From positions 1 to 64,000 of the forward strand of contig NZ_JAFNIH010000032.1 in the NCBI RefSeq assembly GCF_019160155.1: 64,000 nt of DNA, written 5' to 3'. The notes under the pieces were generated by a model. That model did not search any database. It worked only from the letters and a program-made list of their open reading frames with translations, and was not told the origin of the DNA. The position numbers and the translations under genes are program-made. This stretch comes from Pinisolibacter aquiterrae (lineage in GTDB: Bacteria; Pseudomonadota; Alphaproteobacteria; Rhizobiales; Ancalomicrobiaceae). Positions 35,946-45,102 of this stretch are shown here, piece by piece. Every line of letters begins with the position of its first letter. Within the stretch, counting starts at the first letter, position 1.

Positions 35946-36979
35946 CCGCCTTCGCCAAGATCCCCGTCACCATCGTCACGGGCTTCCTCGGCGCGGGCAA
36001 GACCACGCTGATTCGGCACCTGATCGAGAACGCCCGTGGCCGCCGTCTCGCCCTGATCGTCAACGAATTCGGCGACGTCGGCATCGACGGCGAGATCCTG
36101 AGATCCTGCGCCAACGACGCCTGCGAACCGCAGGCGATCGTCGAACTGGCCAACGGCTGCCTGTGTTGCACCGTCGCCGACGACTTCATGCCGGCGATCG
36201 AGGGGCTCCTCGCGCTGCCGAACCGGCCCGACCACATCGTCGTCGAGACCTCCGGCCTCGCCCTGCCGAAGCCCCTGATCAAGGCCTTCGACTGGCCCGA
36301 GATCCGCGCGAAACTGACCGTCGACGGCGTCGTCGCCGTGGTCGACGGCCGCGCGGTCGCCGACGGCCGCTTCGCCGACGATCCCGCCGCCGTCCTCGCC
36401 CGGCGCGCCGAGGACGCGGCCGTCGATCACGACAATCCGCTCGAGGAGGTCTACGAGGACCAACTGCTCGCCGCCGATCTGGTCGTGGTCAACAAGGCCG
36501 ACCTCCTCGATGCCGATGCGCTGGCCGCGCTCGAGGCGGCGATCCGCACGGCGATCCCGCGTGCCGTCAAGGTGGTGACCGCCACCGAGGGCCGCGTCGA
36601 TCCGGCCGTGGCGCTCGGTCTGGTCGCTTCCGCCGAGGACGACCTCGCCGCCCGCCCCTCCCATCACGAGGCCGAGGGCGAGGATCACGACCACGACGAC
36701 TTCACCACCTTCGTCGTCGACGTCGCCCCCGCCGCCGATCCCGAGAGCCTCGTCGCCCGCCTCACGGCGGTGGTCGAGGCCCACGACGTGCTGCGGGTGA
36801 AGGGGTGGGTCGCCGTCTCCGGCCGTCCCATGCGCCTGTTGGTGCAAGGGGTCGGCACCCGCTTCCAGCATCGCTGGGATCGCCCCTGGGGCCGCGACGA
36901 GGCCCGCGCCGGCCGTCTGGTGGTGATCGCCGAGAAGGGCCTCGACGAGGCCGCCGTGCGCGCCGCGCTCGCCGCCTGA
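35942..36979 (+). CDS. cobW: CobW, G3E-family GTPase for cobalamin synthesis
   Basis: CobW is a metallochaperone GTPase thought to supply cobalt to the CobNST chelatase. The 345 residues contain Walker A GFLGAGKTTL (about 14-23), the metal-binding GCLCCT motif (CxCC) near residue 77, VVETSGLALP, the guanine-specificity NKAD and a C-terminal CobW_C domain. A His/Asp-rich stretch at about 240-258 (HHEAEGEDHDHDD) suits metal binding. The start overlaps the stop of the DUF1636 gene. cobN follows after 10 bases, matching the usual cobW-cobN order. Confidence 0.95.
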   Translation: MTAFAKIPVTIVTGFLGAGKTTLIRHLIENARGRRLALIVNEFGDVGIDGEILRSCANDACEPQAIVELANGCLCCTVADDFMPAIEGLLALPNRPDHIVVETSGLALPKPLIKAFDWPEIRAKLTVDGVVAVVDGRAVADGRFADDPAAVLARRAEDAAVDHDNPLEEVYEDQLLAADLVVVNKADLLDADALAALEAAIRTAIPRAVKVVTATEGRVDPAVALGLVASAEDDLAARPSHHEAEGEDHDHDDFTTFVVDVAPAADPESLVARLTAVVEAHDVLRVKGWVAVSGRPMRLLVQGVGTRFQHRWDRPWGRDEARAGRLVVIAEKGLDEAAVRAALAA

Positions 36980-36989
36980 GGAGACCATC

Positions 36990-39900
36990 ATGCATCTCGT
37001 CGCCGATCAGGTGCGATCGCTGGACGAGACCGCGCGCGCCGTCGACCTCGGCCAGACTACGGCCGAGGTCGCCTTCCTCTCCTTCTCCGACAGCGATCTC
37101 GCGCTGGTGGCGAAGGCCCACGCCGCCGGCGCGGACGCCCTGCCGTCGCTGCGCCTCGCCTCGCTCGCCGATCTGCGCCACCCCTATTCGGTCGACTTGT
37201 GGCTCGACGCCGTCGGCCGCAAGGCGCGCTTCGTGCTGGTCCGGCTCCTCGGCGGCATGGACTATTGGCGCTACGGCGTCGACGAACTCGCCGCCGCCGC
37301 CCGCAACCACGGCTTCACCCTCGCCCTCGTGCCCGGTGACGCCCGCGAGGACGAGCGCCTCGACCGCGCCTCGACCCTCCCCCCCGAGGACCTGCGCCGG
37401 CTCTGGCGCTGGTTCGACGAGGGCGGCCCCGACAACATCGCCTCGGCGCTCGGCTGGGTCGCCGCGCACCTCGGCCGCGACGCCGCCTGGAACGAGCCGC
37501 GCCCGTTGCCCGCCCACGGCGAGATGATCGAGGCCGCGCGCGCCGGCGCCGGTCCTCTCGCGCTGATCACGCTCTATCGCTCGATCTGGGCGGCGGCCGA
37601 CGCCGCGCCGATCACCGCGCTCGCCGACGCGCTCGCCGCGCGCGGCTTCCGCGTCCGCGCCGAATGGGTGACGAGCCTCAAGGACGCCCGCGTCGTCGCC
37701 GGCCTCGCCCGTCTGATCGAGACGGAGCGCCCGGCGATCGTCGTCAACACCACCGCCTTTTCCGCCCGCCTCGACGACGGCACCACCGTGCTCGATCGCG
37801 CCGGCGTTCCGATCCTCCAGGCGGTGCTGGCGACCTGCGCCCGCGAGGCCTGGGAGGGCTCGACCCGCGGCCTCGCCGCCGCCGACCTCGCCATGAACGT
37901 GGTGCTGCCGGAAGTCGACGGCCGCATCGCCACCCGGGCGATCTCCTTCAAGGGGCGAGAGGCCCGCTCCGAGGTCCACCAGCATGCACGCAACGTGCAT
38001 ACGGCCGACGCCGAGGGCATCGCCGCCGTGGCCGATCTCGCGCGTGCCTGGGTACGCTTGGGCGCGACGCCGAGGGCCGAGCGCCGCCTCGCGATGGTGG
38101 TCTCCGACTACCCCGCCAAGGGCGGACGCACCGCCTATGCCGTCGGCCTCGACACGCCGGCTTCCGTGATCGCCGTCGCCGAAGACCTCGCCGCCGCCGG
38201 CTACGCCGTGACGCCGCCGCCCGACGCCGCGACGTTGATGCGGGTTCTCGAACGCCGGATCGACACGTCCGCCCCCTTCCCTTCTCCCCGTGCGGGAGAA
38301 GGTGCCCGAAGGGCGGATGAGGGGTCTCCGGGCCGCCGCCTCGATCGAGCCTCCCCCGATGCCCACCCGGTCGCCACCTCCTCGGCCCCCTTCATGGCGA
38401 GGCGCGCCGCCGAAGGCGGGGCCTCGAACCAGGAAGGGCTGGGACGCGACGGCGTCGCACCGAGCAACGGCGCCCTCGGCTCCCGTTCCTCGCCGCGCAC
38501 GCCGGGAGCGACGGCGATGGAGGAGGAAGCCCCCGCCCTCTCCCTCGCCGCCTACGAACGCCACTTCGCGGCCCTCCCCGCCGCCTTCCGCGACGCGGTC
38601 GGGGCCACCTGGGGGTCCCCCGCCGCGGACGCGAACCTCGAGGGCGACGCCTTCCGCTTCCCCCACCTCGCGCTCGGAAACCTGACCGTCGCGGTCCAGC
38701 CCGATCGCGGTCGTCGCGACACCCGCAAGAGCGAGTATCACGACACCTCGATCCCACCCCGCCACGGCTATGTCGCCTTCTATCTGTGGCTGCGCGAGAC
38801 GCTTCGCATCGACGCGATGATCCATCTCGGCACCCATGGCACGCTCGAATGGCTGCCCGGCAAGAGCGCAGCGCCCTCCCCCGACTGCGCGCCGACCGCC
38901 GTGCTCGGCCCCGTGCCGGTCGTCTATCCCTTCGTGGTCAACAATCCCGGCGAGGCGGCCCAGGCCAAGCGGCGCATCGGCGCCGTCACCGTCGGCCACA
39001 TGACGCCGCCGCTGGCGCGCGCCGGAAGCCACGGCGCCGCCGCCGAGATCGAGGCCCTGCTCGACGAATTCAGCCAGGCCCAGACCCTCGATTCCCGCCG
39101 CGCCCGGATGCTCGCCGAGACCATCCTCGACCGCGCCCGCGAGACCGGCCTGGCGCAAGAGAGCGGCATCGCCGCCGATCTCGACGCCGCCGAGGCGCTG
39201 ACCCGGCTCGACGCCTGGCTCTGCGACTTGAAGGACGCCCGCATCGCCGACGGCCTCCACGTCTTCGCTCGTCCCGACGCGCCCGCCCTGCGCGCGGCCG
39301 CCGTCGAGGCGCTCGGCGAGGGCATGACCGGCGTCGACCGCGCGCATCTCCCCACTCGCCTCGACGCCTGCGCCACCGCCGAGCGCGACGGCCTCCTCGC
39401 CGCCCTCGACGGACGCTTCCTCGCTCCCGGCCCGGCAGGCGCCCCGGCGCGCGGCCGTCTCGACGTGATGCCGACCGGGCGCAATCTCTACGCGGTCGAT
39501 CCGCGCGGCGTGCCGACCCGCACCGCCTGGGAGATCGGCCGCCGCACGGCGGAAGAGGTGATCGCCCGCCACGTCCAGGACCACGGCGACTGGCCGCGCG
39601 CCATCGTGCTCGATCTCTGGGGCTCGGCCACGATGCGCACCGGCGGCGACGATCTCGCGCAAGGGTTCGCGCTGATGGGCGTGCGCCCGACCTGGGATGC
39701 CGCGACCGCGCGCGTCGCCGGTTTCGAGATCCTGGTCCCGGCCAAGATCGGCCGGCCCCGCGTCGACGTCACCCTGCGCGTCTCCGGCCTCTTCCGCGAC
39801 GTCTTCGAGGGCCAGATCACCCTCTTCGATCAGGCCGTGCGCGCCGTCGCCGCCCTCGACGAGGACGACGAGGACAACGCGCTCGCCGCCGCGCGGCGCG

Positions 39901-40625
39901 CCTCCGGCGGCGCGATCGAGGCGGGATGGCGCGTCTTCGGCGCGGCCCCCGGCGCCTATGGTGTCGGCCTCTCCTCGACGGTGGCGACCGGCGCCTGGGA
40001 GACCCGTGCCGATCTCGGCGCCGCCTATGTCGCCGCCTCCTCCCACGCCTACGGCCTCGACGCCGCCGGCATCGCCGCGCCCGAGGCCTTCACCGCCCGC
40101 GTCGCCTCCGCCGACGCCTTCGTCCACACCCAGGACACCGCCGAACAGGACGTCCTCGACGCCGACGCCTTCGCCGAGCACGAGGGCGGCTTCGCCGCCG
40201 CCGCGAGCGGGCTCGGCAATCGCCCGGCGCTGTATCACGCCGACACCACCCGCACCGATCGCTCGACGGTCCGGACCCTGTCGGAGGAGATCGCCCGGGT
40301 GGTCCGGGCGCGGGCCACCAATCCGCGCTGGATCGCCGGCCAGATGCGCCACGGCCATCGCGGCGCCGCCGAGATCGCCGAGACCATCGCCAATCTCCAC
40401 GTCTTCGCCGCGACCACGGACGCAGTGGCGCCGAGGGCCTACGATCTGCTATTCGACGCGACACTCGGCGACGAACGGGTCCGCGCCTTCATGCTCGACG
40501 CCAACCCCCTCGCCGCCCGAGCCGCCGCCCGCACCTTCGACGAGGCGCTGCGCCGCGGCCTGTGGGCGAGCCGGCGCAATTCCGTCGCCGGATGTCTGGC
40601 GGAGATCCTGGAGGACGACCGATGA
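36990..40625 (+). CDS. cobN: CobN, large subunit of the aerobic cobaltochelatase
   Basis: CobN binds hydrogenobyrinic acid a,c-diamide and, with CobS and CobT, inserts cobalt using ATP. CobS and CobT are not in this window. The 1211 residues cover the whole magnesium-chelatase H/CobN-type protein: the N-terminal LVRLLGGMDYWRYGVDEL, VVSDYPAKGGRTAYAVGLDTP, the HLGTHGTLEWLPGK motif, MPTGRNLYAVDPRGVPT and the C-terminal NPRWIAGQMRHGHRGAAEI. Between about residues 428 and 510 an 80-residue low-complexity stretch interrupts the protein. It corresponds to two inserted palindromic repeat elements that keep the frame. The region before and after reads as normal CobN, so the gene is probably functional. 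The stop overlaps the cobG start. Confidence 0.95.
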   Translation: MHLVADQVRSLDETARAVDLGQTTAEVAFLSFSDSDLALVAKAHAAGADALPSLRLASLADLRHPYSVDLWLDAVGRKARFVLVRLLGGMDYWRYGVDELAAAARNHGFTLALVPGDAREDERLDRASTLPPEDLRRLWRWFDEGGPDNIASALGWVAAHLGRDAAWNEPRPLPAHGEMIEAARAGAGPLALITLYRSIWAAADAAPITALADALAARGFRVRAEWVTSLKDARVVAGLARLIETERPAIVVNTTAFSARLDDGTTVLDRAGVPILQAVLATCAREAWEGSTRGLAAADLAMNVVLPEVDGRIATRAISFKGREARSEVHQHARNVHTADAEGIAAVADLARAWVRLGATPRAERRLAMVVSDYPAKGGRTAYAVGLDTPASVIAVAEDLAAAGYAVTPPPDAATLMRVLERRIDTSAPFPSPRAGEGARRADEGSPGRRLDRASPDAHPVATSSAPFMARRAAEGGASNQEGLGRDGVAPSNGALGSRSSPRTPGATAMEEEAPALSLAAYERHFAALPAAFRDAVGATWGSPAADANLEGDAFRFPHLALGNLTVAVQPDRGRRDTRKSEYHDTSIPPRHGYVAFYLWLRETLRIDAMIHLGTHGTLEWLPGKSAAPSPDCAPTAVLGPVPVVYPFVVNNPGEAAQAKRRIGAVTVGHMTPPLARAGSHGAAAEIEALLDEFSQAQTLDSRRARMLAETILDRARETGLAQESGIAADLDAAEALTRLDAWLCDLKDARIADGLHVFARPDAPALRAAAVEALGEGMTGVDRAHLPTRLDACATAERDGLLAALDGRFLAPGPAGAPARGRLDVMPTGRNLYAVDPRGVPTRTAWEIGRRTAEEVIARHVQDHGDWPRAIVLDLWGSATMRTGGDDLAQGFALMGVRPTWDAATARVAGFEILVPAKIGRPRVDVTLRVSGLFRDVFEGQITLFDQAVRAVAALDEDDEDNALAAARRASGGAIEAGWRVFGAAPGAYGVGLSSTVATGAWETRADLGAAYVAASSHAYGLDAAGIAAPEAFTARVASADAFVHTQDTAEQDVLDADAFAEHEGGFAAAASGLGNRPALYHADTTRTDRSTVRTLSEEIARVVRARATNPRWIAGQMRHGHRGAAEIAETIANLHVFAATTDAVAPRAYDLLFDATLGDERVRAFMLDANPLAARAAARTFDEALRRGLWASRRNSVAGCLAEILEDDR
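38272..38327 (+). repeat. palindromic repeat, family A, inside cobN
   Basis: A short element containing CTTCTCCC...GGGAGAAGG and then GCCCGAAGGGC, ending GGATGAGGGGTCT. It differs by a single base, over about 54 bases, from the copy at 47692-47747. It is translated in the cobN frame. Confidence 0.85.
38381..38441 (+). repeat. palindromic repeat, family B, inside cobN
   Basis: Imperfect palindrome with outer arms CCCTTCATGG...GAACCAGGAAGGG and an inner GC hairpin. It matches the element at 44128-44189 over most of its length. It is in frame in cobN, 53 bases after the family A copy. Confidence 0.8.
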
Positions 40626-41935
40626 CCGGAAGAAACAGACCCGATCCCGCGCTCGTCAAAGGCTGGTGCCCCGGCGCGCTGCGCCCGATGGAGACCGGCG
40701 ACGGCTTCCTCGTCCGGGTGCGCCTGACCGCCGGTATCCTCCCGGCCGCGATCGCCGGTGAGCTCTCGGACCTCTCCCGCCGCTTCGGCAACGAGCTCAT
40801 CGACTATTCCCAGCGCGGCAACCTGCAACTGCGCGGCGTTTCGATCGAGAACATCCACCCGCTCCAGGAGGTGCTCGCCGAACTCGGCCTGCTCGACCAT
40901 GATGCCGCAGCGGAAGCGGTGCGCAACATCGTCGCCTCGCCGCTCTCCGGCCTCGATCCCGAAGCCGCGATCGACGGCCGCGCCCTCTGCGCCGCGCTCG
41001 AGACTCGCCTGACCGAGGACGCGAGCCTCCACGCGCTCCCCGGCAAATTCGGCTTCGTCGTCGACGAAGGCGGCCGGCTGGCGCTCGACGACGTCGCCGT
41101 CGACGTCCGCCTCGCCGGCTTGAAGACGCCGGAGGGCGCGCGCGTCCTGATCCAGGTCGCGACCGCCCCCGGCCATTATCAATCGATCGCCGTGGTGCCG
41201 GTCGAAGACGTCCCCGACCGCGCCGCCGATCTCGCCCGCGCGGTGATCGCGCTGCGCGTGGGCCTCGCCGACGCGCCGCGCCGCATGCCCGAGATCCTGG
41301 CCCGCGTCGGTCTCCCCGCCCTGTTCGAGGCGGCCGGCTTCGGCGAGATCATGGCCGAGGTCACGCCGCTCCTGCCGCGCGCCTGCGGCGCCGAGGCGGT
41401 GCTCGGCGATCACACCCACGACCCCGCCGCCTTCATCGGCGTCGGTGCCCCCTTCGGCCGCTTCACCGCCGACCAGATGGCGCTGCTCGGCGAACTCGCC
41501 GCCGAACGCGCTGCCGGCGAACTGCGTCTCACCCCCTGGCGGGTGGTGCTGATCCCCGGCGTCAAGCCGGAGAAGATGCCGCGCATCCGCCCGTGGATCG
41601 CCTCGGCCCGCTACGTCTTCGCGCCCGACGATCCGCGTCTGGCGGTGGTCTCCTGCGCCGGGGCGAGCGGTTGCCGCTCCGCCACCGTCGAGGCCCGCGC
41701 CGACGGCGAGACGCTGGCCCCTCATGCCCGCCGGCTCGCCAAATCGGGCGTGACGCTGCACGTCTCCGGCTGCCAGAAGGGCTGCGCCCATCCCGGCCCC
41801 GCCCTCGTCACGCTGACCGGCCGCGACGGCGCCTATGACCTCGTCCGCAACGGCCGCGCCTGGGACGAGCCGTGGATGACCGGCCTCACCCTCGACGAGG
41901 CCGTCGCCGCGCTGACCGATCTCGCCCCCCTCTGA
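40622..41935 (+). CDS. cobG: precorrin-3B synthase CobG
   Basis: CobG is the oxygen-dependent iron-sulfur monooxygenase that converts precorrin-3A to precorrin-3B and so marks the aerobic B12 route. The 437 residues resemble nitrite/sulfite reductases. They have an N-terminal ferrodoxin-like half (VKGWCPGALRPMETGDGFLVRVR and SQRGNLQLRG) and the 4Fe-4S cysteine sets VVSCAGASGCRSA and SGCQKGC near the C-terminus. The start overlaps the cobN stop (ATGA). cobH follows after 10 bases. Confidence 0.94.
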   Translation: MTGRNRPDPALVKGWCPGALRPMETGDGFLVRVRLTAGILPAAIAGELSDLSRRFGNELIDYSQRGNLQLRGVSIENIHPLQEVLAELGLLDHDAAAEAVRNIVASPLSGLDPEAAIDGRALCAALETRLTEDASLHALPGKFGFVVDEGGRLALDDVAVDVRLAGLKTPEGARVLIQVATAPGHYQSIAVVPVEDVPDRAADLARAVIALRVGLADAPRRMPEILARVGLPALFEAAGFGEIMAEVTPLLPRACGAEAVLGDHTHDPAAFIGVGAPFGRFTADQMALLGELAAERAAGELRLTPWRVVLIPGVKPEKMPRIRPWIASARYVFAPDDPRLAVVSCAGASGCRSATVEARADGETLAPHARRLAKSGVTLHVSGCQKGCAHPGPALVTLTGRDGAYDLVRNGRAWDEPWMTGLTLDEAVAALTDLAPL

Positions 41936-41945
41936 GGAGCCCACC

Positions 41946-42602
41946 TTGAACGCCACCCCCGGCGACGCCGCCACCCGAGAGACCTACGTCAAGGACGGCG
42001 CGGCGATCTACGAACGCTCGTTCCGCATCATCCGCGCCGAGGCCGATCTCGCCCGCTTCACCTCGCCGGTGGAGGAGCGCACCGCCGTGCGCATCATCCA
42101 TTCCTGCGGCATGGTCGAGGTCGCCGCCGACATCGCCTTTGCCCCCGGCGCCTGCGAGGCCGCCGAGGCGGCGCTGAAGAGCGGCGCGCCGATCCTCTGC
42201 GACGCCGAGATGGTGGCGCGCGGCATCACCCGTGCGCGCCTTCCCGCCGACAACGCGGTGATCTGTACCCTCAACGACCCCGCCGTCGCCGATCTCGCCA
42301 AGGCCATGGGCACCACCCGCTCCGCCGCCGCGATGGAGCTGTGGCGCCCGCATCTCGCCGGCAGCCTCGTCGCCATCGGCAACGCGCCGACCTCGCTCTT
42401 CCGTCTCCTCGAGATGTTCGACGAGGGCGCCCCCCTCCCGGCGGCGATCGTCGGCATGCCCGTCGGCTTCGTCGGCGCCGCCGAGAGCAAGGAGGCGCTG
42501 ATCGCCGACGGCCGCGTCCCCTGGCTGGTGGTGCGCGGCCGCAAGGGCGGCTCGGCGATGACCGCCGCCGCCGTCAACGCACTCGCCTCGGCAAAGGAAT
42601 GA
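41946..42602 (+). CDS. cobH: precorrin-8X methylmutase CobH
   Basis: CobH moves the C11 methyl group to C12, giving hydrogenobyrinic acid. It has 218 residues. Motifs: YVKDGAAIYERSFRIIRAEADL, the catalytic-His region RIIHSCGMVEV, APILCDAEMVARGI and VGMPVGFVGAAESKEAL. The start codon is TTG at 41946, supported by GAGGAG 5-10 bases upstream and by the normal N-terminus. The 3' end overlaps or abuts cobI. Confidence 0.94.
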   Translation: MNATPGDAATRETYVKDGAAIYERSFRIIRAEADLARFTSPVEERTAVRIIHSCGMVEVAADIAFAPGACEAAEAALKSGAPILCDAEMVARGITRARLPADNAVICTLNDPAVADLAKAMGTTRSAAAMELWRPHLAGSLVAIGNAPTSLFRLLEMFDEGAPLPAAIVGMPVGFVGAAESKEALIADGRVPWLVVRGRKGGSAMTAAAVNALASAKE

Positions 42603-42604
42603 CC

Positions 42605-43336
42605 ATGACGCCCAAGGGCACCTTTCACGGCGTCGGCCTCGGCCCCGGCGATCCCGATCTCCTGACCGTCCAGGCGGTGAAGCTCGTCGAGGCGGCCGGT
42701 CTCCTCACCTATTTCGCCAAGAAGGGCCGGCGCGGAAACGCCCGCACCATCGTCGACAAATGGGTCCCGGCCGGCAAGCCCGAGCTGCCCCTGTGGTATC
42801 CCATGACCACCGAGACCCATTTCGGCGAGGAGATCTACATCACCGCGCTGAAGGACTTCTACGAGCGCTCGGTCGAGGCGATCGCCGACGTCCTCGACAT
42901 GGGCAAGGACGTCGTCCTGGTCTGTGAGGGCGATCCGATGTTCTACGGCTCCTTCATGCACCTCTACATTCGGCTGAAGGATCGTTACCCGACGAAGATC
43001 ACCCCCGGTGTCACCGGCATGGCCGGTTGCTGGGCCGCCGCCGGCCTGCCCATGACCTGGGGCGACGACCAGCTCTCGGTGCTGCCCGGCACCCTCGACG
43101 AGGACGAGCTGGTCCGTCGTCTCGAGGCGACCGACGCCGCCGTGATCATGAAGCTCGGTTCCAATTTCGCCAAGGTTCGCAAGGCGATCGAGCGCGCCGG
43201 CATGCTCGCGCGGGCGACCTATGTCGAGCGCGGCACCATGGCCGGCGAGGTCGTCACGGCGCTCGCCGACCGCGACGACGGCGCCGCCCCCTATTTTTCG
43301 CTGATCCTGATCCCCGGCGAGGGACGCAGGCCATGA
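42605..43336 (+). CDS. cobI: precorrin-2 C20-methyltransferase CobI
   Basis: An SAM-dependent methyltransferase that methylates precorrin-2 at C20. The 243 residues have the GVGLGPGDPDLLTVQAV start, YFAKKGRRGNAR, VCEGDPMFYGSFMH and ITPGVTGMAGCWAAAG, all typical of CobI/CbiL. Two ATGs are possible: 42599 overlaps the cobH stop but has no spacing to its Shine-Dalgarno, while 42605 has AAAGGA six bases upstream and is preferred. The stop overlaps the cobJ ATG. Confidence 0.94.
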   Translation: MTPKGTFHGVGLGPGDPDLLTVQAVKLVEAAGLLTYFAKKGRRGNARTIVDKWVPAGKPELPLWYPMTTETHFGEEIYITALKDFYERSVEAIADVLDMGKDVVLVCEGDPMFYGSFMHLYIRLKDRYPTKITPGVTGMAGCWAAAGLPMTWGDDQLSVLPGTLDEDELVRRLEATDAAVIMKLGSNFAKVRKAIERAGMLARATYVERGTMAGEVVTALADRDDGAAPYFSLILIPGEGRRP

Positions 43337-44106
43337 GCCGGCAAACGAACGGCGGCTGGCTCCGCGTCGTCGGCACCGGACCGGGCCCGGATCGCTGGCT
43401 GACGCCGGAGACGGCGGCGATCCTCGCCGAGGCCACCGACCTCGTCGGCTACGCGCCTTACGTCGCGCGCTGTCCCGAGCGGCCCGGCCAGACCCGCCAC
43501 GCCTCCGACAATCGGGTCGAGCTCGACCGCGCCCGCCACGCGCTGGAGCTGGCGACGGCGGGTGCCCGGGTGGCGGTGGTCTCCGGCGGCGATCCCGGCG
43601 TCTTCGCCATGGCGGCAGCGGTGATGGAGGCGATCGACGGCGGTCGGCCGGAGTGGCGCACCCTCGACGTCACCGTCCATCCGGGCGTCTCGGCGATGCA
43701 GGCGGCCTCGGCGCGGCTCGGCGCGCCGCTCGGCGGCGATTTCTGCGCCATCAACCTGTCGGACAATCTGAAGCCCTGGGAGGTCGTGGAGAAGCGCCTG
43801 ATCGCCGCCGCCGAGGTCGGCTTCGTGATCGCGCTCTACAACCCCGCCTCGAGGGCGCGCCCCCGCCAGATCTTCGACGCCTTCGCCTGCCTCGCCCGGG
43901 TCAAGGCGCCCGAAACGGTGGTGATCTTCGCCCGCGCCGTCGGCCGTCCCGACGAGCGGATCACCGTGACGACGCTGGGCGCGGCCGATCTGTCCATGGT
44001 CGACATGGCGACCTGCGTCATCGTCGGCAACGCCGACACCCGGGTGATCGAGCGCGGCGAGGACCTCGAGCCCTGGGTCTGGTCGCCCCGTTCGGTCGCG
44101 AGGTGA
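43333..44106 (+). CDS. cobJ: precorrin-3B C17-methyltransferase CobJ
   Basis: An SAM-dependent ring-contraction methyltransferase acting on the CobG product. The 257 residues show VVGTGPGPDRWLTPET, VGYAPYV, VVSGGDPGVFAMAAAV, HPGVSAMQAASARLGAPLGGDFCAINLSD and a C-terminal VIVGNADTR. The ATG overlaps the cobI stop. It is the last gene of the uninterrupted riboswitch-proximal run; palindromic repeats and the opposite-strand cobK follow. Confidence 0.94.
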   Translation: MSRQTNGGWLRVVGTGPGPDRWLTPETAAILAEATDLVGYAPYVARCPERPGQTRHASDNRVELDRARHALELATAGARVAVVSGGDPGVFAMAAAVMEAIDGGRPEWRTLDVTVHPGVSAMQAASARLGAPLGGDFCAINLSDNLKPWEVVEKRLIAAAEVGFVIALYNPASRARPRQIFDAFACLARVKAPETVVIFARAVGRPDERITVTTLGAADLSMVDMATCVIVGNADTRVIERGEDLEPWVWSPRSVAR

Positions 44107-44127
44107 GCCGATGGCCGCCGCCCCCTC

Positions 44128-44189
44128 TTCGGCCCCCTTCATGGTGAGGTGCCCCGCCGCGGGCGGGGCCTCGAACCACGAAGGGCTGA
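44128..44189 (+). repeat. palindromic repeat, family B, after cobJ
   Basis: Arms CCCTTCATGGTGAGG and CCTCGAACCACGAAGGG flank a GC-rich loop. It matches the family B copy inside cobN. Located between the convergent ends of cobJ and cobK. Confidence 0.8.
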
Positions 44190-44198
44190 GGGACCTCC

Positions 44199-44262
44199 GT
44201 GCCCCGGCTTCGCCCTTCGAGGCCGATCTGCGCTCGGCGCCTCGGGGTGAAGCTCGCGACGT
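44199..44262 (+). repeat. palindromic repeat, family C, between cobJ and cobK
   Basis: An imperfect inverted repeat with CTTCGCCCTTCGAGGCC on the left and GGCGCCTCGGGGTGAAG on the right. It resembles the dispersed GAGGC/GCCTC palindromes common in Hyphomicrobiales intergenic DNA. Only one copy was noticed in this window. Confidence 0.5.
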
Positions 44263-44335
44263 TCGGGCTGTCGCCGCGCGGCTCCTCCGATGCAGCACCG
44301 CACACACCTCATCCCCGCCCCCACGCAATATCATT

Positions 44336-45079
44336 CTACGCTTTCCCGACCCCGTTCAGAAAAGCGAACACCCCGGCGACGTCGCCGACTCGGGGCACGT
44401 CCGGGCGCGTCGGCGGCTGCTGGATCACCACCGGCAGGCCGAGCTCGCGCGCCGCGACGATCTTCGGATAGGTCGCCGCCCCGCCCGAATTCTTGGTGAC
44501 CACCACCTCGATCCGCTCGCGCTCCATCAAGGCCCGCTCGGCCGCGAGATCGAACGGACCGCGATCGAGCAGCAGCGCATGATCGGGCAGGCCCGGCAGA
44601 TCGCCGGGAGGATCGATCGTGCGGATCACGTAATGATGCTGTGGCGCGATCTCGAAACTCGCCAGCCCCAACCGTCCGGTGGTCAAGAGCACGCGCTTGG
44701 GCGCCGCCCCGATCGCCGCTGCCGCCTCCTCGAGGCTCGCGACCTCGCGCCAGTCGTCGCCCGGCGCGCGGGTCCACGCGGGGCGGACGAAGGCGACGAT
44801 CGGCGTACCCGCCACCCGCGCCGCCTCGGCCGCGTTGCGGCTGATCTGCGCCGCGAAGGGATGGGTGGCGTCGACCAGCGCATCGATGGCATGGTCGCGC
44901 AGGTGGGCCGCCAACCCCTCGACGCCGCCGAAACCGCCGATTCGCGTCGGGATCGGCTGGGCCGCCGGATCGACGGTGCGGCCCGCGAGCGACAGCGTCG
45001 CCTCGATGTCCGCCCGCTCGGCCAAGGCCTTCGCCAGACGGCTCGCCTCGGTGGTGCCGCCCAGAACCAGAATGCGCAT
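44336..45079 (-). CDS. cobK: precorrin-6A reductase CobK
   Basis: CobK reduces precorrin-6A to dihydro-precorrin-6 with NADPH. The 247 residues include the Rossmann start ILVLGGTTEASRLAKAL, SLAGRT, VDATHPFAAQISRNA, LLTTGRLGLASF, VVTKNSGGAATYPKI and VIQQPP, all typical of CobK/CbiJ. It is transcribed against the rest of the cluster: its start codon is only 23 bases from that of the divergent cobL, and it converges on cobJ. It is outside direct riboswitch control unless it has a promoter of its own within cobL. Confidence 0.94.
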   Translation of the reverse strand: MRILVLGGTTEASRLAKALAERADIEATLSLAGRTVDPAAQPIPTRIGGFGGVEGLAAHLRDHAIDALVDATHPFAAQISRNAAEAARVAGTPIVAFVRPAWTRAPGDDWREVASLEEAAAAIGAAPKRVLLTTGRLGLASFEIAPQHHYVIRTIDPPGDLPGLPDHALLLDRGPFDLAAERALMERERIEVVVTKNSGGAATYPKIVAARELGLPVVIQQPPTRPDVPRVGDVAGVFAFLNGVGKA

Positions 45080-45102
45080 GCGACCCTCCAGGAGTGCTCG
45101 CG

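Noticed and set aside
36762-40400. 1212-codon open frame on the minus strand
   Set aside because: It is antisense to cobN and compositionally biased (Gly/Arg/Asp), with no recognisable domain.
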